Shown here piece by piece: positions 17,608 to 27,716 of a stretch of 64,000 nucleotides of DNA. The stretch covers positions 186,001 to 250,000 of the forward strand of contig JAQMWT010000391.1 in the NCBI GenBank assembly GCA_029834535.1. Reading direction: 5' to 3'. The position numbers and the translations under genes were made by a program. Under the pieces are notes generated by a model. The model saw only the letters and a list, made by a program, of their open reading frames with translations. It did no database searches and had not been told where the DNA came from. This stretch comes from Chrysophaeum taylorii. Its lineage: Eukaryota > Sar > Pelagophyceae > Pelagomonadales > Pelagomonadaceae. Every line of letters begins with the position of its first letter. Positions within the stretch are counted from its first letter, which is position 1.

Positions 17608-19596
17608 CTAGGGGAAGTGTGCTTTGGCGAGCTTGTCGAATTGGGCAGTCGTGGGTTCGAAGGGCACAGAGAATATCGCGCGGGAGATGCTGTCGTACTT
17701 GGCCCAGATGGCGCGGAAGCGGTCGAGGAGGGCGGTCCGGAGCTTGGGCCGAAGGTTGGGGTCGCAGCGGGATCCCGAGGGAAAGTGCTTGTCCAATCTG
17801 CGGAAAATTTTGCCGAGGTTGTCGTCGACGAGCGAGAGGGTCACCCTATGGGATTCCCTCGCGGCCGCGGCCTTGGCATCCGAAATGCCGCGCTTGGCGG
17901 CGAGGTCCTGGAGTTTCCCAAAGTAGGCGTCGAGTTTCGTGAACTCGTAGGCCCACATCCAGTCGGCGTACTGCTTGATCGCGTCGGCGGCCTTGGCAGA
18001 AGAGCGGACGGCGAGGGCCTTGAGGGCGGGCGAAGCGCGAGCGTGGGAGGAAAGCCTGGCCGCGACGAAGTCGTTGTTCTCCAAGGCGACGACGACGCCG
18101 TACTTAGAATCCGCGTGGACGGCGCGCTTGAGCCAGTCGTCGAAGGCCGAAGCGAGGCGGTCGTAGGCGGGCTCGGCGACGGCGTCGGACAAGAGCGCTC
18201 TGGTCTTCGCGAGCTTGGGGACGCGCTGGATGACGGTCTCGAGGCGGTCGGAGAAGGCGACGACCTCGAGGGCCGTCGAGGCGGGCCCCGAGGCGTGGTC
18301 GCGCTTGCGGAGGACGTCGATCGAGGCGATCCACTTGCAGCGTTGGTCGGCGAAGGCGGTCCATTTGCGCGTCGCCGACTGGCGAAGGGTATCGAAGATT
18401 TCCCGGAGGAAGGCCGGCGAGTCGCGGCTCGCGTCCTCGACGACCGCGAGAAGGGCTGCGGCCTCGACGGCCTCGGCCGCGTCGACCATCGCGAGCAGCG
18501 AGGCGCCGAGGTCGGCGAACTGGGAGGCGAGAGAGTCGTCGCCGCCCGACGGGAACGCCTTCTCGGAAAGATCGCGCTCGTCGGCGACGAAGGGTGCGAT
18601 GTCCTCGAGGGCTCGCGCGAGCGCGGCGCTCGGCGAGCTTTCGGCGAGAGCTCGCGCGTAGGCCTTGAGGAGGGGACCGTAGGCCTTTTCGCGGGTCGCG
18701 GCGGCGAAGGCCCCGCGCAGGCGTCGGAGCGAGTCTCGCCTCCCGAGCGAGCCGAGCGCCTCGAGCAAGGGGCCGAGATCGGTTTTTACGGCCGCGTGGA
18801 GCTCGCGCTGGCGGTGCCGGAGCGAAGACCGGAGGGCCCCGGCGTTCATCGCGTCGAGGCTCGCGACTTCCTGGGTCCGCGCGAGGCGTTCGACCTTTCG
18901 ACGAGCGTGGCGCTCTGCCGCGGCCGCGAACGCGTCGCGCAGCTCGGAGAGGTGCTCCTCGCGCTCGTCGACGGCCCGGAGCTGCCCCCGCAACTTGCCC
19001 GCGCGATCGATGGCCGTCCGGAGCGCCTCGACGGCCGAGGCCACGACCTGGGGCCGGTGCTTGGCCGGGTCCCGGAGCGCGTCCTCTACGCCCGCGCCGA
19101 GCGCGAGACCTTCGTTCGGGCACACCAACTTCTCGAGGCTCGAGCCCAGCTTGGCGAGGTTCTGCCTCTGGACGTCGATCGCCGCGTTCTCCTTCACGAG
19201 CTCGTCCATCCCGGCCTTGAGGCCCTCGAGGTCCTCGTGGTTCGCCGCGAGCCAAGACTCCACCTCGTCCAGCCGCTTCTCGAGCTTGGCGAGCGCCCCC
19301 GGCACGGCCGCCGACTCGGAGGACACCAAACTCAACTCCTCCTCGATCTCCCACGCGACCACGTACTCGATCGACGCGCCGCGCGCCTCGCGGACGCGCT
19401 GCTCCATTATCGTCTTCACCTCCTCGAACGACAGGCTCAGGTCGAGCCCGTCGAGCTCCCGCAGCACGGCCCGCTGCTTGCGCGCCCTTTCCTCCTCGGA
19501 CGACCCGGGGTCCTCGCTCACCGATGATATTCCCGACAGCCGCGCCTGGACCACCTCCACGGCGGCACGCACGTCGAGGGCAGCACCCTCCATCAT
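17608..19596 (-). CDS. Exocyst complex component Sec3 (EXOC1-like)
   Basis: A 662-residue protein. Sec3 marks sites where secretory vesicles are tethered to the plasma membrane. The order of features fits the family: an N-terminal alpha/coil segment (LEKRLDEVESWLAANHEDLE, about residue 100) resembling the plant SEC3 coiled coil, a long helical middle, and a C-terminal helical bundle (YADWMWAYEFTKLDAYFGKL..., then FRRLDKHFPSGSRC). The usual N-terminal lipid-binding PH-like domain is absent: the frame starts MMEGAALDVRAA, and the divergent amidoligase gene begins only 42 bp upstream. The protein is about 230 residues shorter than typical Sec3. Either this lineage lost the domain or it lies in an unseen upstream exon, which the tight neighbour makes unlikely. 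Confidence 0.75.
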   Translation of the reverse strand: MMEGAALDVRAAVEVVQARLSGISSVSEDPGSSEEERARKQRAVLRELDGLDLSLSFEEVKTIMEQRVREARGASIEYVVAWEIEEELSLVSSESAAVPGALAKLEKRLDEVESWLAANHEDLEGLKAGMDELVKENAAIDVQRQNLAKLGSSLEKLVCPNEGLALGAGVEDALRDPAKHRPQVVASAVEALRTAIDRAGKLRGQLRAVDEREEHLSELRDAFAAAAERHARRKVERLARTQEVASLDAMNAGALRSSLRHRQRELHAAVKTDLGPLLEALGSLGRRDSLRRLRGAFAAATREKAYGPLLKAYARALAESSPSAALARALEDIAPFVADERDLSEKAFPSGGDDSLASQFADLGASLLAMVDAAEAVEAAALLAVVEDASRDSPAFLREIFDTLRQSATRKWTAFADQRCKWIASIDVLRKRDHASGPASTALEVVAFSDRLETVIQRVPKLAKTRALLSDAVAEPAYDRLASAFDDWLKRAVHADSKYGVVVALENNDFVAARLSSHARASPALKALAVRSSAKAADAIKQYADWMWAYEFTKLDAYFGKLQDLAAKRGISDAKAAAARESHRVTLSLVDDNLGKIFRRLDKHFPSGSRCDPNLRPKLRTALLDRFRAIWAKYDSISRAIFSVPFEPTTAQFDKLAKAHFP

Positions 19597-19638
19597 CCCC
19601 AAAAAAGAAAGTGGAAGGAATATGAAAATATAACAATA

Positions 19639-22009
19639 ATGACCTCGGGCCTGTCGGTGGGGCTCGAGCTCGAGGTATGGCTGCCCGACCTGAGCGCCCT
19701 GGTCCCCGAGCGGCTCGTGGTGGTCAAGGAGGCGGCGGACCTCTTCCGCATCGTGGCCGACGTCCTCTCCGAGAAGATCGCGCGGCTCGCGTCGTCGCGC
19801 GACGGCGTGCGATGCAAGGCGCGGGTCGTGAGCGGCGAGGAGCTCGACTGGGGTCGGTCCTGGACGACGACGGCGGACGCCTCGATTTCGCCGACCCCGG
19901 TGGCCCTCTCCAAGTGCGACGCGAGCCCCTTTCCCGTCGAGGTCGTGTCGCGGATCATGAAATACGACGAGGCCGACGTCGTCCAGTTCTGCGACGTGTG
20001 CGCCGCGCTCAGGACCGAGCCGTTGCGCGCGCGGACCAACGAATCGACGGGCCTCCACGTCCACGTCGGACGCCGCTTTTCTGAGGACGGTTTCTTTTCG
20101 CTCGACGAACTCGTCAACGTCGTCAAGGCCTACGCGAGGTTCGAGGCGGTCGTAAACTCGCGCGTCTTGCCTCTCCTCCGCCGCCGGAGCTCGTACTGCC
20201 GCGACCTCCGGGACGCGATCGCCGAGGTCGCGGGCCTCCGCGTCGGGGACGATTCCATCGCCGATTCCGTCAACGACTTTGTCGACGCGGTCGCGCGACG
20301 CGTCCGCGCCGTCGACTGCGACGCGGCGAGAGCCCCGTGCCGCGCGCGGCGCGCCGACCTCCGCGCCCAGCTCGTCGGCGACGACGACGGCACCTTCTGC
20401 CGCGTCGGCAACACCCGCCACCGCGGCGGCTCGAACGCGGGCCTCGCCGCTATTCGCGCCGACGAAAACAACGGCGGCGCGCCCCTCCTCGTCCCGCCCG
20501 GCATGGTCCTCCGGCGTCTCGGCAAAGATTTGTGGGCCTACCGGGGGTCGTCCCCGACGCGGTACGCCTCGGTCTGGGACGCGCTCGACGACAATGCCGA
20601 CGACGACACTCAGGAGGAATATTTAGAATGCGTCTTTTCGGCCCCCCGCGGCGTCGACGACGAGGCGACGTTTCGCCGCTCGTTGCTGCGCGACGCGCTC
20701 CTCCCTTCCGGCCGGCGCGGCGCCCAGCGCGCCTTCGTCTTCTCGGACGGCGCGGCGGGCCCGAACAAATATTACAAGCTCAACCTCGCGCGCATCGCGC
20801 TCCCCGCGCGCGACGCGACCCTCGAGTTCCGCCAGTTTGCCGGCAAGGACCTCGAGCAGACCCTCGTGATCTGGGGCTGGACGCAGTTCGTCGGGAGCTT
20901 TGTTGCCGCCGCTTGCGCCTTCGACGACGCGCCGTACCGCGGCCGAATCGCGACCGAGCGCGACCTCCTCGACTTTCTGGGCTTCGACACCATGATGGTC
21001 GCCTGGTGGCGCGACGTCGTCAACACCGTCGAGGAGCCGCGCCTCGAGGTGGCGCGCGTCAAGGCCCGCTTCAACGCGCTCTTCGACGACTGGCTCGGAA
21101 AGAGCCGCGTCGCCTCCGCCCTGTTTTCTCCTCGCACCAACCGCAAAACGTCGTCGACGAAGAAGACTGGTGTTTTGCTGCTTCTCGACGACGACGACGT
21201 CGTCGAAAACGACGACGACCTCGCCGACGACCCGCACGTTCTCGCCCTCGTCGACGCCTGCGACGCCTGGCGCCTCGTCTTCCACGCGGCCAGCGCCCTG
21301 AGGACTGTGGTGCCCGCAGACGATTCCGACGTCTGGGGGCGCTTCGCCGCGAGCAAGGGCGTCGCCGAAAACTTTATCGCGGACGTTTCCGCGGCCCTCG
21401 AGAAGTGCCTGCTCGCCTACTGCCGCAAGCTCCGCGCCGCCGAAGAGTGCTCGCGCTCGGCGGGCCTCGTCGCCACCGCCGAACTCTGCTGCGGCTCCTC
21501 GCTCCGCCGACTCCGCCGCGCGCTCCGGGCCATCAAGGCCGCCGTCTCCGACACCCGCGGCGACGCGGCCCTTCCTCCCGAGTCGAGGTCGCGCGTCGCC
21601 GACTTGTCGCGCCGAGCCCAAAATCTCGAAATCGCGCACGCCCGCAACCTCCTCGCCCTCTGCGACTCTGCCACCAAGCGCCTTCTCGCCGCGAAGAAAC
21701 GAAGACTCCTCGACACCATGGTCTCGACCGACCTCGTCTCCTCCGCCCGTTTTGGAAGCGGAGGCTATCCGGACGACGACGACGACCGCCTCGCCGCCTG
21801 GGCCCTCGACCGCACCTTTAGATACCTCTGCACCTCGCTCCTCGCCCCGCGCGTCGCCGAGGCCGCCGACCTCTGGGCGGGCCTCGACGAACGAGGCTGG
21901 AATAAAACCGCCGTCGACCGCCTCAACGAAGACGTCGCCGCCGTCCTCGACCGCGCGACGCCCCGCCCCGTCCTTCCGCCGCCGGAGACTCGCCTCCCCA
22001 TCGAGGAGG

Positions 22010-22042
<33 letters not shown>

Positions 22043-22305
22043 CTTCTTCTTCTTCTTCTTCTTCGATGAACATCGAAGAAGAAGAAGAAGAAGAAGATGA
22101 TGATAAAGAACAGGAAGAATTGTCTGCGCAGGAGCTGGCCTCGTCGCTCCGCGCGAGCGACAAAGTCGGAACCCGCGCCGACTTCGAGACCCTCTTCGTT
22201 CGCAACCAACAACAACCTGCCGCCGTCCGCGCGGGGGACGGCGACGACTTGCCCCCGACCGCCGACGCGACGACCATCGACGACTCGAGCGCGCTCCTCT
22301 CATAA
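19639..22305 (+). CDS. Amidoligase-family protein (ATP-grasp-like COOH-NH2 ligase type)
   Basis: An 888-residue protein. The N-terminal ~480 residues match the putative amidoligase family, which is predicted to form amide bonds. Visible motifs: GLELEVWLP (two Glu at residues 10 and 12, metal/ATP side), STGLHVHVG (about 137-145) and TLEFRQFAGKDLEQTL (about 394) after KYYKLNLARI. The ~400-residue C-terminal part is helical and Ala/Arg/Asp-rich with no recognised domain. It contains Asp runs and a poly-Ala/poly-Ser/poly-Glu stretch (about 792-820) encoded by GCT, TCT and GAA repeats. Substrates are unknown. The promoter must be shared with Sec3, 42 bp away and divergent. Confidence 0.7.
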
Positions 22306-22317
22306 AAAACTATACTA

Positions 22318-23028
22318 CTACGAAGACGAGGCTGCGGCTGCTGCTGCTGCTGCTGCTGTCGCCTGTGGGTCGCGCGCGGCGAAGACCGCCTCCGCGCCGA
22401 TGTGGCGGACGTCGACGGTCCGAAAGTGGGCCCCGAGCGTGTGGTGGACGGCGTCGAGGGTGTCGTCGGCGTTGTGGAAGATCCCTCGCGAATTGAGCCA
22501 GTCCACGAAGATGGCCGACGCTCGCGTGTGCCCGGGGTGCGTGCGGGCCAGGACCGTCGAGCCGAAGAGGACTGCGTCGGGCGACATGACAGGGGCGAGG
22601 TTGGAGAGGATTCCCCCGAGCTTGCGCGACATGTTTCCGGGGACGCAGTGGAGGACGTGGTTGAGGGCGACGCTGTCAAAAATCGAGTCGCTCGGGAGCG
22701 GCCGCGTGACGTCCGCCACGAGGGTTTCGACGTCCTCGACAAAACCCTCCAGTCTCGATTTCGCAAAGGCGAGGGGCTCCTCCGCGAGATCGACGAGGGT
22801 CGCATTTTTGATATTGCGCGTCGCCTCGCTCGTGACGAGGTAGAACGCCGAGCCCGGACCGATCTCGAGGTGTCGGCCTCTGGCCAACTTATTGTACTGC
22901 GCGATGTGGACTGTCGCGGGACACCGCCACAAGAAACGGCTCACGCCGTGCGCGACGGCCAAGTCGTACCCGCGCAGCACGACGGGCAGCAGCGCGCTGT
23001 TCGTTTTCCAGAGCGTGTTTACACTCAT
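22318..23028 (-). CDS. Class I SAM-dependent methyltransferase
   Basis: 236 residues from the Met of MSVNTLWKTN. Motif I, the SAM-binding glycine loop, is RHLEIGPGSAFYL (about residue 72). It is followed by an acidic strand end (TLVDLAEEPLAFAKSRL), VADVTRPLP, and motif IV-like DSVALNHVLHCVPG. The C terminus is a poly-Ala/Ser tail from GCA/GCT repeats. The frame is open for 23 further codons upstream without an ATG (a GTG at 23097), so a short upstream exon is possible. The substrate cannot be told; the overall form resembles small methyltransferases of secondary metabolism. It converges on the amidoligase gene with 12 bp between stops. Confidence 0.75.
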   Translation of the reverse strand: MSVNTLWKTNSALLPVVLRGYDLAVAHGVSRFLWRCPATVHIAQYNKLARGRHLEIGPGSAFYLVTSEATRNIKNATLVDLAEEPLAFAKSRLEGFVEDVETLVADVTRPLPSDSIFDSVALNHVLHCVPGNMSRKLGGILSNLAPVMSPDAVLFGSTVLARTHPGHTRASAIFVDWLNSRGIFHNADDTLDAVHHTLGAHFRTVDVRHIGAEAVFAARDPQATAAAAAAAAASSS

Positions 23029-23849
23029 GCCAGCTGTGAGTCGCGTTTTTGCAGCACGTTGCTCGATTTTCGTCGGAGTCGGTTTGTCCGAAGCCACGTC
23101 AGCAGCTAATGATGCACAAACAGGTCGCTCTCATCACCTCCCGCAGAGAATTGTAATGCCGACGTGGTAACCTTTTCCGAAACTACTAGTATGTTCGAAA
23201 TGTAATAAAGCCGTCAACATTCTTTTGACATAGGTCACTCGAGTACATGTGTATACAACTTACGACGAAATCAATTGTGCTGTGCGGCATCTTTCAGCTA
23301 TACGGGAGCATCGGGCGTACGTTATCGAGGCGTCGTGATGCTCGAGGTTTTCGCAAAAGAAAGTCTCCAACGCCATACGCGCGCGTCTCGGTGGTGTCAT
23401 TTCCGCGGGGCTACAACGCGGCGAATTTTGTGCGGCTTCTGCCGGAAGGGGGAATTGCCTTCGACGCGATATCGTTCAGCCTGAAGATGGCACCGAAGAA
23501 GAAGAAGCGTTGGTACCGCTTCGATCGACTCAATCATCGGCGTTAAAGCAGGGTGTTGTCAGTCAGTCATCGGTCCGGTTCTTTTCGTTGTGGACATTGC
23601 GGCCCACATCATGGCGACGACTTGAAGGTCGGGTGCCAATACGCGTGCGTTTTCCTGGCTAAGCAAGACGATATGCTCACTGGACGTCAATACAACGCAA
23701 AACGCGACACTGACGACGTCGCCCTCGAAGAATCAACGACATCTGCAGATGATGAGATGTCGCGCTTCCGTTTCCCGACCGTCGCATTGTGATTGAGGAG
23801 ACGCCTCGTCTCATCAAGCGCTTTGCCAGATGTAGTATGGAAGTCTACA

Positions 23850-24545
23850 CGGGCGACCGCCTAGCAGGGTTTTAAAGAGTCGAAATCCGAGAGATATTTT
23901 TTGTGGCCAAGCTGGGCATTCTCTACAATGACCTCGCATACAACGATGGTGCCGACCTCTCTAACTTGGACGTAGGCGACGGTCGTCATATCCATATGGT
24001 TGTGGCGACGTTCGAATGAATACCTGGGCTCGGTTATCTCTCGCAAGTGTAGTGACGCCAAGGATGTTTACTCTCTTCTGAAGAAGGCGGCAGCGGCTTT
24101 CGGTTGTGGGCTCCGTCATGACGTTTTCGCCTCGAGATAATATGACACCGCTCGAGCCAAGCGCACTGTCTACGTCGCTCTCGCCATCCTCCTCCACGGT
24201 GCGGAACCATGGTGCCTACCGAAGTTGTCTTCCATCGCCTACAATGCTCTCACGCGCAGTGCGCACGCGCGATGTGACGCGTCGCCAGACCTGGAAACAC
24301 CAAAAGTTCAACCGGCTTTCGGCGCCTTGGCGTGGAGACTATCGATATCTACATCTTTCGCCGACGACGCCTCTGGGCCGGTCACGTTGCCCGCATGCCC
24401 TGGGAACGTCGCCTTCGGAAGATGCTCTCCTCTCCTCTCATCTCCTCTCCGCTCAGCTCCTCCTGGTGCGGCGCTTCTGAACCCCCCCGCGGGTCCTCGC
24501 GTTTCACATACGTCGCCCGAAGGCCTCGGCGTTGAGACGCCGGGC
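23850..24545 (+). mobile_element. Decayed non-LTR retrotransposon (LINE), 3' end of the reverse-transcriptase ORF
   Basis: Translated across frameshifts and stops, the segment reads in order: LGILYNDLAYNDGADLSNLD, then EYLGSVISRKCSDAKDVYSL, then LKKAAAAFGCGLRHDVFASR, then VYVALAILLHGAEPWCL, and finally RLWAGHVARMPWERRLRKML. These are the successive hallmarks of LINE reverse transcriptases downstream of the catalytic site (YLGS, the thumb helix, LLYGAE-W and R-WAGH-ARM). At least three frame changes and an in-frame stop show it is dead. The 3' end is near GGCTGGCCTCTAATTATTAG (about 24545), 20 bp before the next gene's ATG. The region 23170-23850 is probably a more decayed upstream part. Confidence 0.8.
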
Positions 24546-24564
24546 TGGCCTCTAATTATTAGTT

Positions 24565-25356
24565 ATGGCCACGTCAGCTGAAACCGCGGTGGCCAAGTTT
24601 CGCGAGGCGTGCTACGCCTACTTCGCGGACGGTGACCCCAAGGCGCGCGCTGTGGTCGAGTACTTCGAGACGATCGAAGCCTCCGCAAGCGGCATCGAGA
24701 CGCCGTTGTGCGTCGAGTGCGGCGTGACATTGTCGTCGATGGACGAGGCTCGCCGGGGGGTTTACCGTTTGGCCAAAGACGAGGCGAGGCGCCGCGCGCA
24801 CGCGATGCTCCACGAGCGACGCCGCGGGGCCCTCCAGCGCGCGCTCTTTCGCGACGACCGAGCGGACAACGGGGAGCCGGTCGCGTGGTCGAATCTGCGG
24901 CGCGCGATCCTGGGCCTCCAGCGCTTCGCGGCTAAGTACGCCTCGATGGTCGGCGCGTTGCCGCTGTTTCGCGGGGTTCTGCGACTGCTCGTCGAACAGG
25001 AAGCGAGTCCCAAGGTAATTCGGTGGCACCTCGACGCCGCCGTCTTGACCGATTCGGCGACCGAGGCCTTTGTCGATGACGCCGTCGCCTTGTTCCGGGA
25101 TATCCCGCTCCGTCGCGTCCGCGTAGATCTCCCCTCGATTCACCTCGAGCTCCACGACTCGTGGAGCGACGTTTCTCTGGCGCGACTCCTCAACGCCGTC
25201 GCCGCGCGACGCTTTCTCTCGGAAGATGCCGCCAGACCCACCGGCCGGACCGACCTCACCGACCGAGACCGCATCAACGTCGATGGCCGCCTCGACCACC
25301 CGCCTCCCATCCTCGACCAGATCTGCCTCGACTATTGCAACTGCGTTCTCGTTTAA
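24565..25356 (+). CDS. Hypothetical helical protein
   Basis: A 263-residue single-exon frame with normal local GC and codon use. It is predicted to be mostly helical, with no signal peptide and no low-complexity run. It contains LCVECGVTLSS, a single Cys-x-x-Cys (about residues 48-51) that could bind a metal but lacks a visible partner pair. No family is recognised. Its ATG is 20 bp after the LINE relic, so its promoter lies inside or beyond old retrotransposon sequence. It converges on the minus-strand gene that ends at 25396. Confidence 0.6.
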   Translation: MATSAETAVAKFREACYAYFADGDPKARAVVEYFETIEASASGIETPLCVECGVTLSSMDEARRGVYRLAKDEARRRAHAMLHERRRGALQRALFRDDRADNGEPVAWSNLRRAILGLQRFAAKYASMVGALPLFRGVLRLLVEQEASPKVIRWHLDAAVLTDSATEAFVDDAVALFRDIPLRRVRVDLPSIHLELHDSWSDVSLARLLNAVAARRFLSEDAARPTGRTDLTDRDRINVDGRLDHPPPILDQICLDYCNCVLV

Positions 25357-25395
25357 ACATCTCTTATATTATAACCAAGGATTCGGTTTCGTTCT

Positions 25396-26016
25396 TCACG
25401 GCGTCACTCCTTCGAATTCTTCTTCATCTTCGAGGCTCCTGTGGCAGGCGCAATATATATCGGCGTCGCCGATGATGGCTCTGCACGGGTGCCCGTCCTC
25501 CTCCTCGTCTCCGGTCCAGGAACACGCGAGGTGGGCGAGCGCGAATTCCAAAGAAGAGGAAAAAATTGAAGGCTCCGACTGCTCCCAGGCGTCTTCGAAG
25601 ACCGCAGCATTGTCGTCGTCGTACGCGATTTCGTCCTTGAGATCGCGGAGGGAGCCCGATTGCTCGACGAGGGCGTCCGAGTAGGCGAACTTGACGCGCG
25701 CGCTTCGCGACGAAAAGCGCCCGTCCGGCGGCGCCGAGTCGCTGCGCTTCAGCGCGAGGTCGTCGTTCAAGGCGTCCCGTTTGGCTTTGATTTCGCTCTC
25801 TAGAACCTCGCGGCGCAGGATATGCGTGAATTCCGCCACGTCGGCTTCTACGGGTCGTTCGCGCCTCCGCGGCGGCGGCGCCGGCGGCGGCGACGACCTG
25901 GGCCGCCTCGCCTTCTTCTTCCTCTTCTTCTTCCGACTCTCCTCCTCCTCAGAGCCCGCCCCCCGCGGATTCTTTGCTCCCTGCGGCCCCGCAAAGTATG
26001 CCATCAGGGCGTCCAT
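25396..26016 (-). CDS. Hypothetical charged protein
   Basis: 206 residues from the ATG at 26016. The N-terminal ~60 residues hold a basic Lys/Arg run (EEEESRKKKRKKKARR) and a Pro/Arg segment, a plausible nuclear localisation signal. The middle is helical (AEFTHILRREVLESEIKAKR). The C-terminal half is acidic, with FEDAWEQSEPSIFSSSLEFA and four Cys/His near the end (ADIYCACHRSLED). No family is recognised. It is real rather than a shadow because no frame on the other strand competes. Confidence 0.5.
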   Translation of the reverse strand: MDALMAYFAGPQGAKNPRGAGSEEEESRKKKRKKKARRPRSSPPPAPPPRRRERPVEADVAEFTHILRREVLESEIKAKRDALNDDLALKRSDSAPPDGRFSSRSARVKFAYSDALVEQSGSLRDLKDEIAYDDDNAAVFEDAWEQSEPSIFSSSLEFALAHLACSWTGDEEEDGHPCRAIIGDADIYCACHRSLEDEEEFEGVTP

Positions 26017-26204
26017 CACAACCTTTCACTGCACCTTGAAGAACCTTGTACATACTACTACCCCACAACACGGCGCCGACGCGTGTCGCGTCCTTTACCT
26101 CGAATAATAATATAACCACAAAGATATTATTTTTGTTACGCCTTTTCGCCGCGAGTCGTCGGAGTGCCTTCTTTGTTGAGATGAACAGACAGACAGACAG
26201 ACTC

Positions 26205-26312
26205 GCGGCCGTAAGGACCCGAGGGGACGTTTGGATGCGCACCAGGAGGTAAGCATTTTGCGAGGGAGGCGATGCCAGGCCATGCGGGCAACGTGGCCTG
26301 CCCAGCGAAGTT
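26205..26312 (-). mobile_element. Second LINE 3'-end fragment
   Basis: Minus-strand translation gives LRWAGHVARMAWHRLPRKML followed by TSWCASKRPLGSL, the standard C-terminal signature of LINE reverse transcriptases. It is the same motif as in the 24.4 kb relic but in the opposite orientation. Only about 35 codons survive. Confidence 0.75.
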
Positions 26313-26454
26313 CAATAGTCTACCCCACGACCTGCGCTCGGTACTCCCTCGCTCAAAACAAAACGGTGACAAGTCATAATAATAACTGGCGACAACAAAT
26401 CAACTCCTCCTCAATTCCGCCTCATCGTCCAGTGAACCTACTCCCGCGCGCCAT

Positions 26455-26525
26455 GGCGCTGGGAATAGCCTACGTCCCGCCACACATTGGGCTGGCCTCT
26501 AGTTAGTTAGTTAGTTCGTTCGTTC
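26455..26525 (+). mobile_element. Possible LINE 3' tail with (TTAG)n
   Basis: The sequence GGGCTGGCCTCTAGTTAGTTAG repeats the 3' end of the 24.5 kb LINE (GGGCTGGCCTCTAATTATTAG) and then runs into TTAG/TTCG tetranucleotides, as expected for a LINE tail. No coding part is attached. Confidence 0.5.
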
Positions 26526-26559
26526 GCCGCCAGGGTCGCGTCGTAGGCTTCGGCCGCCT

Positions 26560-27530
26560 GACTTCACGTTCGTCGCGGAGGACCATTCTTCGCGTACATC
26601 CCAAAGGCCGGGGACCGGTCCCTCATAAACGAGATCAGAGCGCTGATGAACCGCACCCCCCTAACGCGGAAGAACTTGCAGAACAAACCTATCGTGGGGA
26701 AATACCTACGCGCTCTGCCCGTTTCGGGCCCCTCGAACGGACGTCGTGTTCCACTTCATGCACCGCCGCGAGACGGAAAATGCCAAAGGCTGACGTTGAC
26801 ATGCGGCGAACGGTGAGGTGGCGTCGATTCTCTTTTTTTAACTTGTCGTCGAATATTCTCCGGCCAAGGCCTCCGAGGATGGCTCGCCTACAACTTTGAC
26901 AAAAAAAGCAAACCCCCGCCTCAAAACACCACTGTTCGTGCTATAAACCGCTGATCCTCCTCACCAATTTCCTCGCGTCCGAGAAGATGGGCGACGACCT
27001 CGACGCGCAACGATCCGCCTTACTAGTCCAAAAGACATGACCGACATTTTCAAAGAGGGCTCGTACGCGCCTTTATTTATGGGTTAAACAGAACGTTCCC
27101 CGTGAGGTGCCAGTGCCGCGGCCGCGACGTACTGGGCATGGACATCGTCCGAATCACCCAGCCACCTTGATCTCGGTCGCACGAGCTTCCCCGGACCAAA
27201 TCGACCGTATCTAGAAATTGACAAGCTACGACGTCCCGACCTACGTCGCGGCCGTCGCCCGCGCGCTCTGAGCGATCCGCTTCGTCGAGGCGGAAGCCCG
27301 CTCCACTATACTCCGCGCCGCTCCAACTTGAGATGCCGCAGCGCCTCCATACCGAACTTCCAACGACTACCTCCCCTCCCTGTCGGCGGGCTTTGAAGGC
27401 GGCGTCACCCTCGAGGAGGACGACGCACGCTCGCTCAGGAACGAGGGGAGGGCGAGGGCCACCTTTTCTGCTCGAAACCCGACGTCGTCGAAGATCTCCC
27501 CTACTGTAGAACCAAGGGGTTTTTAATGTC
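26560..27530 (+). pseudogene. Decayed unidentified coding remnant
   Basis: No long frame survives, but short protein-like blocks appear in shifting frames: YIPKAGDRSLINEIRAL and GKYLRALPVS (26610-26720), FHFMHRRETENAKG (26750-26785) and NFLASEKMGDDLDAQRSAL (26965-27020). Many stops and frame changes separate them. The family is not recognised. Calling it a pseudogene is an inference from this patchwork. Confidence 0.3.
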
Positions 27531-27716
27531 TGTCGACTCTTAAGTTACGTGAGCTGACAACCAAGGGGTTAAGGACTCTACTAGGAGGGTCTGTTTGTCC
27601 TGTTATCATTGATAACCAACCCCTTGCTACAACCACAGGGATATCCCCTTGCTACCAGAGTGAGATGATCCCACGTCCGTTGAAACCAAATCACGTCACG
27701 GGAGGTAACGCGATCG

